NCBI GenBank assembly: GCA_910585215.1
Contig: CAJUDQ010000017.1
Span: 51,361-67,172, forward strand
Length of the DNA: 15,812 nucleotides
Direction: 5' to 3'
Source of the DNA: an uncultured Lachnospiraceae bacterium
Lineage (GTDB): Bacteria; Bacillota; Clostridia; Lachnospirales; Lachnospiraceae
Every line of letters begins with the position of its first letter. Within the stretch, counting starts at the first letter, position 1. The translations under genes and the position numbers were made by a program. The notes beneath the pieces are model-generated. The model was not told the origin of the DNA and ran no database searches. It was given only the letters and a program-made list of their open reading frames with translations. Below are positions 1-8,046 of this stretch, piece after piece.

Positions 1-26
1 AGTTCAGACGTGTGCTCTTCCGATCT
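1..26. other. Illumina TruSeq adapter remnant at contig end
   Basis: All 26 bases match the 3' end of the standard Illumina TruSeq read-2 adapter/primer, from AGTTCAGACGTG to TCTTCCGATCT. This is not biological sequence. The apparent GTG start at position 10 and the first codons of the downstream reading frame lie inside it, so that gene has no real start in the window. Confidence 0.97.
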
Positions 27-27
27 T

Positions 28-1023
28 TTTCATGTGATTCGTCCGAAACAGGTTCAAGCTGCTACTTATCCTTTAAAAGTTCATTATTTAGATGTGAAAG
101 GAGACGCTACGTTAATTAAGTATACTTATAATGGACAAACCCATTATGGTATGATTGATGCAGGACAGGAAACAGAAAATAACAAGGCTTCGGAAAGTGC
201 CGCCGCATATTTTGCCGGTATTGCAGATAAGGCTGGAAACCCAAGAACTCTTGATTTCTGCATTATTACACATGCTCATAATGACCATTATATCGGATTG
301 AAATATTTTGAAGATTACAATATCAAAGTAAAGAATATGTATGTAAACTCTTATTATAGAAATCTTCAAACAGATGGCAAAGTTTCCTTAAATACAAGAT
401 TGAATTCCATGAAAAACAACGGTTCCATTAACAATATTATTTATGTGGGATATAATAATTCCTCGAATGTTATCACTTATGGAGGAGGTTTTTCCCTCAG
501 AATCCTAGGACCTGTGCTGCAGGAATCAACCTCAACCGGAGATGCCGTAGTAAATGTCAGGTCCATGATGTGTACTTTAGATTATGACAATTATAAATAT
601 ATATTTATGGGAGATATTTATGAAAAAGATGGAAAAGGTCTTCCTACTATAACAAATAGTCTTCTTTATAAAAATTATCTTGTGCCTACTTCTTCTGGTA
701 CAAAGGTAATCTATAAAATAGGACATCATGGAAGAAGAAATGCTAACAATTATAATGCTTCTGCTGAAGAGGCAATGTACAAATATATTTCCAATAATGG
801 AACTAATAAAGTTTACTGTATTGCAAATAAATATTTCAGTTCAGGCAGCGAATACTATACAAATTCCACAGCTCTGCAAAACCTGTGGTACACTAAAACA
901 GGAAATGTATATTTTAACACAGGATATAAAAAGACAAGCAAAACATCTTATTCAGCAACAGCAAGAGATACTGTAAACGGTATTTCCGCACTTACATCAA
1001 CAACATCTTTAGGCTTTAACTAA
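28..1023 (+). CDS. Secreted metallo-beta-lactamase-fold hydrolase, 5'-truncated (ComEC C-terminal-domain-like)
   Basis: The visible frame encodes about 331 residues and ends in TAA at 1021-1023. Its 5' end is lost at the contig edge. The metal-binding motif HAHNDH (HxHxDH) lies at about 268-288, followed by a later MGD and a GHHG motif. This is the ligand set of metallo-beta-lactamase-fold hydrolases close to the ComEC C-terminal domain. The first visible residues, ending in QVQA-ATY, look like the end of a Sec signal peptide with an AxA-like cleavage site, so the protein is probably exported. The C-terminal 40 residues are Ser/Thr/Tyr-rich. Stand-alone exported relatives may be nucleases or phosphodiesterases, but the substrate cannot be read here. 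The downstream gene is convergent, so nothing links this gene to the xylan operon. Confidence 0.8.
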   Translation, partial: FHVIRPKQVQAATYPLKVHYLDVKGDATLIKYTYNGQTHYGMIDAGQETENNKASESAAAYFAGIADKAGNPRTLDFCIITHAHNDHYIGLKYFEDYNIKVKNMYVNSYYRNLQTDGKVSLNTRLNSMKNNGSINNIIYVGYNNSSNVITYGGGFSLRILGPVLQESTSTGDAVVNVRSMMCTLDYDNYKYIFMGDIYEKDGKGLPTITNSLLYKNYLVPTSSGTKVIYKIGHHGRRNANNYNASAEEAMYKYISNNGTNKVYCIANKYFSSGSEYYTNSTALQNLWYTKTGNVYFNTGYKKTSKTSYSATARDTVNGISALTSTTSLGFN

Positions 1024-1061
1024 TAAAATCAGAATGAGCAAAAAAGTTATTCGTACATAAT

Positions 1062-1112
1062 AAGAATCAACCATATAGGAAATAACTCTTCAAATATGGC
1101 TGATTCTTTTTT
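1062..1112. terminator. Rho-independent terminator between convergent genes
   Basis: A 15-bp inverted repeat pairs 1062-1076 with 1094-1108, with one mismatch and a 17-nt loop. On the plus strand it runs straight into TTCTTTTTTC, giving a good U-tract for the metallo-hydrolase gene. In the minus direction the mismatch becomes a G-U pair and the tail is weaker (TTATTATG), so it may also stop the leftward xylanase transcript. Confidence 0.75.
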
Positions 1113-1118
1113 CGCATT

Positions 1119-3746
1119 CTAAAAATCAGATAAATCATATAAGGCAAATCCCAAAAGGGCAGGTTTTGGATTCATTTGCTCTGACCAGAGCAGACCATAT
1201 GCATTATATCCATCTACATCCTTTCTCCATGAATTTGCATCATTGATTCCCCACAGTGTCACTGCCGAAATATTGCAGCCCTGTTTTTTTAAGTTCAGTA
1301 CTGCCAACATCAGCTCTTTGATATATTCTCCCTGCTTTATATACTGTTCTCTTGATGGTCTGTCACCAGTCTTTATCTTTGGGATAGCAACATCAAGCTC
1401 TGTGATTGCTACTTCATAGCCCTGTTCTGAATAAGTTTTCATAACAGAAGTATATTTTGAAACATCTATGGTAGTATCAATATGTCCCTGAAAACCAATT
1501 ACATCTACAAAATCATGTACATCTGCATTATGCTCCCGAAAAATATTCTCCAGTCCATCTGCTACTGTTTTTTCCTTGTATAGCATGTTGTAATCGTTAT
1601 ATACAAGGGTAACATCTTTCATATTATCTGATGCATCTAATGCTTCTTTTGCATACAGAAAAGCATAATACACATAAGAACATCCTAAAATTTCATACCA
1701 CTTATTATCTGTTTCCTTTACTCGATAAGTACCATCGCCATTGAAGGCTTCATTTACCACATCTATTGTATAAATTAGTTTTGGATAATTTGTATCAAAA
1801 TAAGAAATCACTGCATGAATATAATTTTCCATTCGTTTTTTCATCACCTCACAATCCGCAAGTTTTTTTTGTGTATCGTAATCCTCATAAAAAAACCACT
1901 CCGGAGTCTGATTATGCCATACCAATGTGTGGTATCTCATTACTAATTCATTATCCACACAATATTGAATGATATTTTTGCACTTAGAAAAATCTACAGC
2001 CACATATGCCGGATTTTCTTTCACATTTTGTAAACATAAGGACTTATTTAAGACAGAATCAGGCTTCATTTCATTTTCACATGTGATACTGGAAAAATTT
2101 TTCGTAACCACATCCTTGTATTTATCACTGATGGTAGTGGTATTGAGGCACATTCCCATTGTAAGTCTGTCTTTATAAATATCTTTTAATGCAGCTGGTT
2201 CCTCAACAATGAATTCATCTGTATCAAATCTCCAGCTTGAAAAGCTTACATTGCCGCCAAATACAAAAAACAAATCCTGTATGCCGCTGAAAATATCCGT
2301 TTCTGTCACAATATCCACATACTCGCCATTTGTATCAGGAATTTCAATATAACAAGCCTCCTTATTTTCTTTCTTGACACTACACACTTTTATATATGTC
2401 TTTTTTTCTGCTTTCACTTTTATGGTAATACTCTTTGGAATGGAAGAAAAATCAACCTTTGATACTTTTATCCAATCCCCCACTTTTGCCTCTACATAAG
2501 CTTGACTGTCAACACGAACTACTGCAATGCCCCCATTGTCAGACATTGTAGATGCCTGTACTGTTTTATAGGGAAAAAAGCTTTTTCTTTGTTCCACACC
2601 TTCATAAGTTCCTGCGACTGTCAGAAATTTACCATTTTCAAAGCTAAGCTTGTCAATATGTGTACTTCGGTAATTTCCAGTAATTCCCATAGCCTTTTCT
2701 ACTGTTCTTGCATGATAGGCAAGATATAATTCATTTCCAAATTCAAAAATAGCATGATGATTATTTCCGCTTAAACCAAAGAATACTCCCGGATTTTCAA
2801 ATATTTCTCCGCCATATACAAATGGACCCAAAGGATTATCACTGACCATATATTGAATGGTGCCTGTATGAAGTCCAAGACTATTTCCTTCTGTATTGAA
2901 ATTTGAACAATAGGAATAATAATAGTTTCCGTCTATTTTATTAATTCCTGAATCTTCAAATAAATATGGTGCATCTATTTTATGAACTTCACCTTCAAGA
3001 CTTAATAAATCTTCTGACAGTTTTACGACCCTTGCTGTTTTTGGATTTGCAAATTCTTTGTTGGGAATCCCTCCGCCAAAATATAAATATCCAACCCCGT
3101 CATCATCAATTAAAATTGCAGGATCAAAAAGCCATATCACATCTTCACAATTTGGAATCTCTCTGGTAATCAGAGGTTTTCCAAGCGAATCTGTCCAAGG
3201 ACCTGTCGGGCTGTCACTGGTCAGTACACAAATTCCATTACCTCCATTTGCAAAGAACAAATAAAAGACTTCTTTTCCATTTATTGTCTTGTGAGCAGCA
3301 CATGGCGCCCATGAATTAGATGCCCATTTTGCTGCGCCATTCTTTCCTGCAATTTCCATTGCCCCATGGTCTGTCCAATTTACCATATCCTCTGAAGAAA
3401 TACAATTAATCGTCTGAATGGAGCCATAAGTATTTTCCTCTACTGCACCAGCTTTATCATATTCAACAATATCATTTGTCATATAAACATAAATTCTTCC
3501 ATTATATTCCATAACACCTGGGTCTGCGCCAAAACGCTGAGTATAAATAGCATTGTGAGCATTTTCTTTTTTATAGCTCTTTGTCAGGGCTAAATTTTCA
3601 AAATATTCTTCTGCTGACATTTCTGTTTCCTCCAAATTTTTAATAAGATTTTTTTCCTTGCTGCTGTTTTGAATTACAAAAAATCCCAGAATAAAAAACA
3701 GCAGTAAAATACAAATACCTCCTGTAACAAATCGCTTTTTCTTCAT
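1119..3746 (-). CDS. Membrane-anchored GH43-CBM-GH10 multidomain xylanase/arabinofuranosidase-xylosidase
   Basis: The protein is 875 residues. Residues 7-25 are a hydrophobic signal anchor with no lipobox Cys, so it is exported and probably stays membrane-tethered. Residues about 65-390 are a GH43 five-blade propeller: Asp75 (GADPGV), Asp208 (LFDPAIL) and Glu264 (FEDSG) are the likely catalytic triad, with GNNHHAIF at 327-334. Residues about 395-515 form a beta-rich stretch consistent with a CBM6-like xylan-binding module; this is less certain. Residues about 518-875 are a GH10 endo-beta-1,4-xylanase with TCENEMKPDS (555-564), YHTLVWHN (605-612), acid/base Glu666 in DVVNEAF and nucleophile Glu783 in ITELDVA. 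The ATG at 3746 has AAGGGGG six bases upstream. It is the second gene of an operon, 91 bp after the GH3 gene. It should cut the xylan backbone and remove xylose or arabinose units at the cell surface. Confidence 0.92.
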   Translation of the reverse strand: MKKKRFVTGGICILLLFFILGFFVIQNSSKEKNLIKNLEETEMSAEEYFENLALTKSYKKENAHNAIYTQRFGADPGVMEYNGRIYVYMTNDIVEYDKAGAVEENTYGSIQTINCISSEDMVNWTDHGAMEIAGKNGAAKWASNSWAPCAAHKTINGKEVFYLFFANGGNGICVLTSDSPTGPWTDSLGKPLITREIPNCEDVIWLFDPAILIDDDGVGYLYFGGGIPNKEFANPKTARVVKLSEDLLSLEGEVHKIDAPYLFEDSGINKIDGNYYYSYCSNFNTEGNSLGLHTGTIQYMVSDNPLGPFVYGGEIFENPGVFFGLSGNNHHAIFEFGNELYLAYHARTVEKAMGITGNYRSTHIDKLSFENGKFLTVAGTYEGVEQRKSFFPYKTVQASTMSDNGGIAVVRVDSQAYVEAKVGDWIKVSKVDFSSIPKSITIKVKAEKKTYIKVCSVKKENKEACYIEIPDTNGEYVDIVTETDIFSGIQDLFFVFGGNVSFSSWRFDTDEFIVEEPAALKDIYKDRLTMGMCLNTTTISDKYKDVVTKNFSSITCENEMKPDSVLNKSLCLQNVKENPAYVAVDFSKCKNIIQYCVDNELVMRYHTLVWHNQTPEWFFYEDYDTQKKLADCEVMKKRMENYIHAVISYFDTNYPKLIYTIDVVNEAFNGDGTYRVKETDNKWYEILGCSYVYYAFLYAKEALDASDNMKDVTLVYNDYNMLYKEKTVADGLENIFREHNADVHDFVDVIGFQGHIDTTIDVSKYTSVMKTYSEQGYEVAITELDVAIPKIKTGDRPSREQYIKQGEYIKELMLAVLNLKKQGCNISAVTLWGINDANSWRKDVDGYNAYGLLWSEQMNPKPALLGFALYDLSDF

Positions 3747-3777
3747 AAGAATCCCCCTTATAAAAATAGATTCTTAT
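3745..3777 (-). promoter_or_regulatory. Hairpin enclosing the RBS of the GH43-GH10 gene
   Basis: A perfect 9-bp inverted repeat, ATAAGAATC/GATTCTTAT, lies at 3745-3753 and 3769-3777. In the mRNA the Shine-Dalgarno AAGGGGG sits mostly in the 15-nt loop, and the 3' arm includes the first two bases of the ATG. It could modulate translation or protect the mRNA end between the two operon genes. The stem is AT-rich, so its strength is modest. Confidence 0.5.
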
Positions 3778-3837
3778 AAATATATTGCCACAATTCCATA
3801 ATGGGAGTCTTTTCAAGAATGTGAACCGGATTAATTG

Positions 3838-5934
3838 TTATATAAAACATGTGCTTACCTCCATATGTATACATTTGTTCCCTGAAAGTATCTCACTTCT
3901 TCTATCCGGCTGCTGTCCTCCTACATAAATATCATAACCTTCAGCTATTACTGGTTTCCCCATATCGTCAAATACTTCAAACGCTTCCTTTACAAGTTCT
4001 ATTTCAAGCTCTCTTTCTTCTTTGGCCTTTAAAGATATCTTCTGAATCTTTTTTAGCTGTGGATTTGGTGCCCATTCTCTTCTTGCTTTTACATATATTT
4101 GTACCGTTTCTACGCCGTTTCTGCTTCCTGTATTTTTTACAGTCACCTTTATCTTCACCTTGTCTTTTTCTATTGTTATTGACGAATGACTGTATTCAAA
4201 TTTTGTATAAGACAACCCGTAGCCAAATGGATACAATGCTTCCTGTTTCATATAGCGGTAAGTTCTATTTTTCATTGAGTAGTTAGTAAATTCTGGAAGC
4301 TCTTCTATCGAATGATAAAACGTAATTGGCAGCTTTCCTTCAAAATTAGCTTCTCCAAAAATTAATTTTGCAATCGCCTTACCTCCTCTTGCACCCGGGT
4401 ACCATCCCTGAATCACTGCATCTAAATTTTCCTCCTCCCAGTTCAGTGTCATTGCACTTCCTGTCATATTTATCAAAATAACAGGTTTTCCACTCTTTTT
4501 TGCAATTTTCAATATATCATGTTGAATCCCCGGTAAATCCAGATATGGCTTGTCTCCCATACCATAATCGCTTCCCGTATCTCCCTCCTCGCCTTCCAGC
4601 GTTCCGTCCAGTCCCATAACTGCAATGACTACGTCACTCTCCTCACAAATTTCCTTTATCTCGGCGATACGGTCATTTTTATAAGCCATCTGGTTTATCT
4701 GGTCCCGAAAAAAATGACATCCCTCTGAAAATAATACTCTGATTTCATCACCCACATAATCTTGTATCCCCTCCAGTACTGTAATATATCTTGAAGCTGT
4801 TCCCTCATAATTTCCATCAAGTGACTTTCGGTTATTTGCATTCGGGCCTATCACCGCAATTGTTTTTAACTGGTTTTTATCCAGAGGAAGCAGATTATCT
4901 TTATTTTTAAGAAGAACAACACACTTTTCTGCTGCCTTTTCATTCAACATTTTCATTTCCTTGGAATCTACCACAGAATAAAGAATCTTATCATATGGAT
5001 TATCCCCCTTATCGCTGAACATTCCCAGCCTGCTTCTGGTAGTCAGTATTCGTTCCAGTGCCTCGTCAATTCTTTCCATACTTACTTTCCCTTCCTCCAC
5101 AGCCTGCACCAGATTTGAATAAACTATTCCAAGATTAAAATCACAGCCGTTTATCAGTGCCATTGCTGCACTGTCTACAGCGTTATCCGTAACATTATGA
5201 CCTTTATGAAAATCCACCAAAGCGAGAAAATCGGAGGTAACCATACCATCAAACCCCCATTCCTCTCGAAGTATTTCTACTAGCAGCCGCTTATTTCCAC
5301 AACAAGGCTCTTCTTCCAGACGATTATAGGCTCCCATAACGGCTTCTACCTTTCCTTCCTCCACACAGGCTTTAAATGCTGGCAGATAGGTTTCCCGCAA
5401 ATCCTGTTCGCTTACATGTGCATTGAAAGAATGTCTGATTCCCTCAGGTCCGCTGTGTACCGCAAAATGTTTTGCACAGGCAGCAGTTTTTAAATACTTT
5501 TCATTGTCTCCCTGCATACCTTTGATATAGGCAACCCCTAACCTGCTGGTAAGATATGGGTCTTCTCCATAAGTTTCATGCCCTCTACCCCATCTTGGGT
5601 CTCGAAATATATTGACATTTGGAGCATAAAAGGTCAGCCCCTTATAAATCCCCACATCTTCATGTTTTTGCTGCATATTATATTTTGCTCTTGCCTCAGT
5701 GGAAATGGCTTCTCCCACTTCCTCAAGCAGCTCCTCATCAAAAGTTGCTCCAAGCGCAATCGCCTGTGGAAATACAGTGGCTATTCCTGCTCTTGCAACT
5801 CCATGCAGAGATTCATTCCACCAATTATACTCTTTTATCCCTAACCGTTCAATTGCTTTTGCCTGATGCATCATCTGAGAAACCTTTTCTTCCAGAGTCA
5901 TTTGTGCAATCATTTCTTTTATTTTTGTTTTCAT
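3838..5934 (-). CDS. GH3 beta-xylosidase/beta-glucosidase
   Basis: The protein is 698 residues with no signal peptide, so it is probably cytoplasmic. It has the normal three-part GH3 layout. The N-terminal (alpha/beta)8-like domain holds NWWNESLHGVARAG (37-50), RDPRWGRGHETYGEDP (111-126), AKHFAVHSGPEG (154-165) and the nucleophile Asp235 in MVTSD. The alpha/beta sandwich (about 335-545) carries LEGEEGD, with Glu448 or Glu449 as candidate acid/base. A fibronectin-III-like domain spans about 590-680. The NWWNE-LHGVA signature is common in xylan 1,4-beta-xylosidases, and the xylanase next door supports that over cellobiose cleavage; beta-glucosidase or arabinofuranosidase activity is possible. 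The ATG is preceded by GGAG with 7-bp spacing. It is the first gene of the leftward xylan operon. Confidence 0.92.
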   Translation of the reverse strand: MKTKIKEMIAQMTLEEKVSQMMHQAKAIERLGIKEYNWWNESLHGVARAGIATVFPQAIALGATFDEELLEEVGEAISTEARAKYNMQQKHEDVGIYKGLTFYAPNVNIFRDPRWGRGHETYGEDPYLTSRLGVAYIKGMQGDNEKYLKTAACAKHFAVHSGPEGIRHSFNAHVSEQDLRETYLPAFKACVEEGKVEAVMGAYNRLEEEPCCGNKRLLVEILREEWGFDGMVTSDFLALVDFHKGHNVTDNAVDSAAMALINGCDFNLGIVYSNLVQAVEEGKVSMERIDEALERILTTRSRLGMFSDKGDNPYDKILYSVVDSKEMKMLNEKAAEKCVVLLKNKDNLLPLDKNQLKTIAVIGPNANNRKSLDGNYEGTASRYITVLEGIQDYVGDEIRVLFSEGCHFFRDQINQMAYKNDRIAEIKEICEESDVVIAVMGLDGTLEGEEGDTGSDYGMGDKPYLDLPGIQHDILKIAKKSGKPVILINMTGSAMTLNWEEENLDAVIQGWYPGARGGKAIAKLIFGEANFEGKLPITFYHSIEELPEFTNYSMKNRTYRYMKQEALYPFGYGLSYTKFEYSHSSITIEKDKVKIKVTVKNTGSRNGVETVQIYVKARREWAPNPQLKKIQKISLKAKEERELEIELVKEAFEVFDDMGKPVIAEGYDIYVGGQQPDRRSEILSGNKCIHMEVSTCFI

Positions 5935-5991
5935 CTAATCTCTCCTTTTTATTATAATTTATCAAGACATGCCCCTGCTGATATTTGCATA

Positions 5992-6086
5992 TTGCTGCTT
6001 TCCCTTAGATATCATTTTTTATTGGTTTTCTTTCTTTTATTTATACCTCTTCTTTTGTAAAAATACTTCTCATTTTTTGCTGCTTT
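5992..6086. repeat. Direct repeat TTGCTGCTTT in the GH3/araC intergenic region
   Basis: TTGCTGCTTT occurs at 5992-6001 and again at 6077-6086, 85 bp apart, in the 270-bp region between divergent genes. Paired direct sites are typical of AraC/XylS regulators, so these are candidate half-operators. The second copy lies just upstream of the predicted regulator promoter. The sites are T-rich, so chance is not excluded. Confidence 0.35.
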
Positions 6087-6090
6087 TTCA

Positions 6091-6119
6091 TTGATTTTTG
6101 CGAAAAAAAATGATACATT
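6091..6119 (+). promoter_or_regulatory. Sigma-A promoter of the AraC-type regulator
   Basis: TTGATT (6091-6096) is followed after 17 bp by TACATT (6114-6119), with an extended -10 TGA immediately before it. This gives a leader of about 80 nt before the ATG at 6205. No equally good leftward promoter is seen for the GH3 gene. TATAAT at 5956-5951 lacks a -35 and is too near the start codon, which would fit activator dependence. Confidence 0.5.
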
Positions 6120-6204
6120 CTATTTATATAGAACAACACTGTCTATTTACAACAATATTTATCTCTTTCACTTTAACACTTTGTCAAAAAAAGGAGTGCA
6201 AACT

Positions 6205-7083
6205 ATGGATATGAAACAAAACACTTCTTTGGAACCATCCCATGAAACTGTAGCATTTGGTGAAAATTCTACAGTATTAATATGGAGAAACTCACAAAAC
6301 CAAAACTATGCCCCTCATTGGCATACAGCTCTGGAGGTAATTATACCACTGGAAAATGATTATCATGTAACAGTAAATGAAACTCACTTTCATCTTCTTC
6401 CCGATGAAATATTAATAATTCCTCCTGGCGAAATTCACGCCTTGCATGCCCCAGAAACAGGATTTCGAAATATCTATTTAATTGATATTTCCTTTTTAAC
6501 AAAAATCAGAGGATTCGCTTCTATTCAGTCATTACTGTCCCAATTTATTTATATCACTCAGGCAAGCCATCCTAAAATTCATAAAAGTATTTTGAATCAG
6601 TTCCTTGAAATTGCTGACGAATATTTTCGCGATAACGAATACAGTGAAATTACTATTTATTCCTCACTTTTAAAAATTTTAGCCGAATTAGGATATTACA
6701 GAACACAGGGGAATGATTTATTTGTTCACTGCAGAATTGACAAAAAGAAAGAGTATATTCAAAAACTGAATATTGTTTTAGACTTTATTGATGAAAACTA
6801 TATGGAGCATATCTGTCTGCAACAAATGGCAGCGATGGCAGGCTTCAGCAAATATCATTTTTCCAGACTTTTTACTCAGTACACTGGACGCAGCTTCTGC
6901 GATTATCTGAATCTTCGGAGAATACATGCTGCTGAAATTCTTCTGTCTGATGATAATCTTACTATCACCGAAGCCGCCATGCAGTCGGGTTTCTCTAGTA
7001 TTGCCACCTTTAATAGAGTATTTAAATTTTTTAAAAACTGCAGTCCAAGTGAATATCGCAATTTAAAGTCATTTTTTCATTAA
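6205..7083 (+). CDS. AraC/XylS-family transcriptional regulator of the xylan operon
   Basis: The protein is 292 residues. The N-terminal cupin sensor domain (about 15-100) has HWHTALEV (38-45) and IIPPGEIHALH (71-81). The C-terminal double helix-turn-helix (about 183-290) has QMAAMAGFSKYHFSRLF (first HTH) and ITEAAMQSGFSSIATFNRVF (second HTH), ending in the family-typical CSPSEYR. The frame is open upstream to 6091, but the ATG at 6205 has AAGGAG eight bases before it and is the start chosen. The upstream extension overlaps the promoter. It is divergent from the GH3/GH43-GH10 operon, which suggests it activates that operon in response to a xylan-derived sugar. The effector is inferred, not visible. 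Confidence 0.9.
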   Translation: MDMKQNTSLEPSHETVAFGENSTVLIWRNSQNQNYAPHWHTALEVIIPLENDYHVTVNETHFHLLPDEILIIPPGEIHALHAPETGFRNIYLIDISFLTKIRGFASIQSLLSQFIYITQASHPKIHKSILNQFLEIADEYFRDNEYSEITIYSSLLKILAELGYYRTQGNDLFVHCRIDKKKEYIQKLNIVLDFIDENYMEHICLQQMAAMAGFSKYHFSRLFTQYTGRSFCDYLNLRRIHAAEILLSDDNLTITEAAMQSGFSSIATFNRVFKFFKNCSPSEYRNLKSFFH

Positions 7084-7230
7084 AATTATTGGTGAACTTA
7101 TCTGCTAATCCGATGTGCTATGTATAAATCAACTCTACGTTGTGTGAGCAAATGGATTGTTTCCAAAAAAGGACATAAAACTTTATTGCTGGTCATTTTT
7201 ACGGCGCTGTCGTACATAGACAATCATAAC

Positions 7231-7278
7231 AAAAAGAAATAGCATCCCTACCCTGAGAAAGTTGGATGCTTATTTCTT
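7231..7278 (-). terminator. Terminator of the Uma2-DUF2442 transcript
   Basis: The arms 7234-7247 and 7264-7278 pair over 14 bp with a single bulged base (GGATGC/GCATCC core). On the minus strand the second arm is followed by TTTCTTTTTG. The stop codon of the DUF2442-like gene lies inside the first arm. Confidence 0.8.
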
Positions 7279-7440
7279 ATAATCATTTTTAACAGAGAGC
7301 ATATCTTTTATCTTAGAAAATACTTTCTTGCCTAACAATGGCTTGACATTATACAATACAATTTTTCTATCAGAAAAATATACAGATACAGTATAATCAT
7401 TGTGTGGTACTACTTGCACAATTTCAGGAAAATAATTCAT
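7270..7440 (-). CDS. Short DUF2442-like protein
   Basis: This 56-residue gene starts MNYFPEIVQVVPHNDYTVSV and continues with YFSDRKIVLYNVKPLL, the N-terminal beta-hairpin pattern of DUF2442 proteins. The ATG at 7440 has AAGGGA seven bases upstream. The gene starts 35 bp after the Uma2 stop, so the two are probably co-transcribed. Many DUF2442 proteins are about 75-100 residues and contain a further C-terminal helix and strand. Here the reading stops just after FSKIKDMLSV, inside the terminator hairpin, so it is either a short form or a truncated copy. DUF2442 proteins are often found beside DUF4160 in toxin-antitoxin-like pairs; here the partner is Uma2. The function is unknown. Confidence 0.65.
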   Translation of the reverse strand: MNYFPEIVQVVPHNDYTVSVYFSDRKIVLYNVKPLLGKKVFSKIKDMLSVKNDYKK

Positions 7441-7475
7441 ATAAATCCCTTCTTCCTGCTGATATGGACTTTTTA

Positions 7476-7988
7476 TTATGTTTCTATCTCGTCAAACAAT
7501 TCATCAAAAGTAATCTTTATATGTGGGAAATGAATAATCTTCAATTCACTTTTATTTGATTCAGTAATTGTCTGCCACAGATAATATTTCGGAATATCAC
7601 CTTCATAATCCAATTCATAAATTTCTATCTGCTTTCTTCTCCAATCAACAATCCAGTATTCTTCAATTTCCTGCTGCCTATATAAATCCATTTTACCCCC
7701 ACGGTCATACTTTTCTGTTGACGGACTTAAAACTTCCATTACAAAACGGGGAATCCCAACAAAATTACTGCCTCTTTTTCTCTTAGTCTGACAGTTTATA
7801 GAGGCATCCGGAATAACTGTCTTTTGTTCTCCTTCTTTCGTTTTCCATTTATATTGTACATTGTCTGAATAGACAAAACAAGTACTGTTTCTTAACTGTT
7901 TTCGTATTGCTGATACAAAATTTACAATAACTGCTGAATGTTCTGGTGTAGCTCCTGCCATATCCAGTATTTGTAAATCTAAATCCAT
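7476..7988 (-). CDS. Uma2-family (DUF820) PD-(D/E)XK putative endonuclease
   Basis: The protein is 170 residues. The PD-(D/E)XK-like core shows IPDAS with Asp61, then RFVMEVLSPST with Glu85, then YDRGGKMDLYR with Lys99, and the family signature EYWIVD at 110-115. The frame is open 10 codons further upstream, but the ATG at 7988 has AAGGAGG at 8-bp spacing, while the earlier ATG (8018) abuts the -10 box and has no RBS. The length is slightly short for the family (often 180-200). Uma2 proteins are numerous in cyanobacteria and scattered in Firmicutes, and their biological role is largely unknown. A DUF2442-like gene follows in the same transcript. Confidence 0.85.
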   Translation of the reverse strand: MDLDLQILDMAGATPEHSAVIVNFVSAIRKQLRNSTCFVYSDNVQYKWKTKEGEQKTVIPDASINCQTKRKRGSNFVGIPRFVMEVLSPSTEKYDRGGKMDLYRQQEIEEYWIVDWRRKQIEIYELDYEGDIPKYYLWQTITESNKSELKIIHFPHIKITFDELFDEIET

Positions 7989-8018
7989 TTTCTCCGCCTC
8001 CTTCCTGTTAATATTCAT

Positions 8019-8046
8019 ATTATACCAAATCCTATAAGTTTTTCAA
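8019..8046 (-). promoter_or_regulatory. Extended -10 sigma-A promoter for Uma2-DUF2442
   Basis: On the minus strand, TTGAAA (8046-8041) is followed after 16 bp by TATAAT (8024-8019), with TGG directly before the -10 as an extended element. Transcription would start near 8012, giving a leader of about 24 nt that contains the RBS used at 7988. The promoter overlaps the last codons of the 42-residue ORF upstream. Confidence 0.75.

Noticed and set aside
5951..5956. TATAAT as the -10 box of the GH3 operon
   Set aside because: It lies only 15 bases before the GH3 ATG, so the transcript would start at the RBS, and no -35 box sits at the right distance.
7120..7242. Plus-strand 40-codon ORF after the AraC-type gene, with a hydrophobic stretch TLLLVIFTALSYI
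   Set aside because: It has no RBS before the ATG, and its end overlaps the opposite-strand terminator, so a chance frame is more likely.
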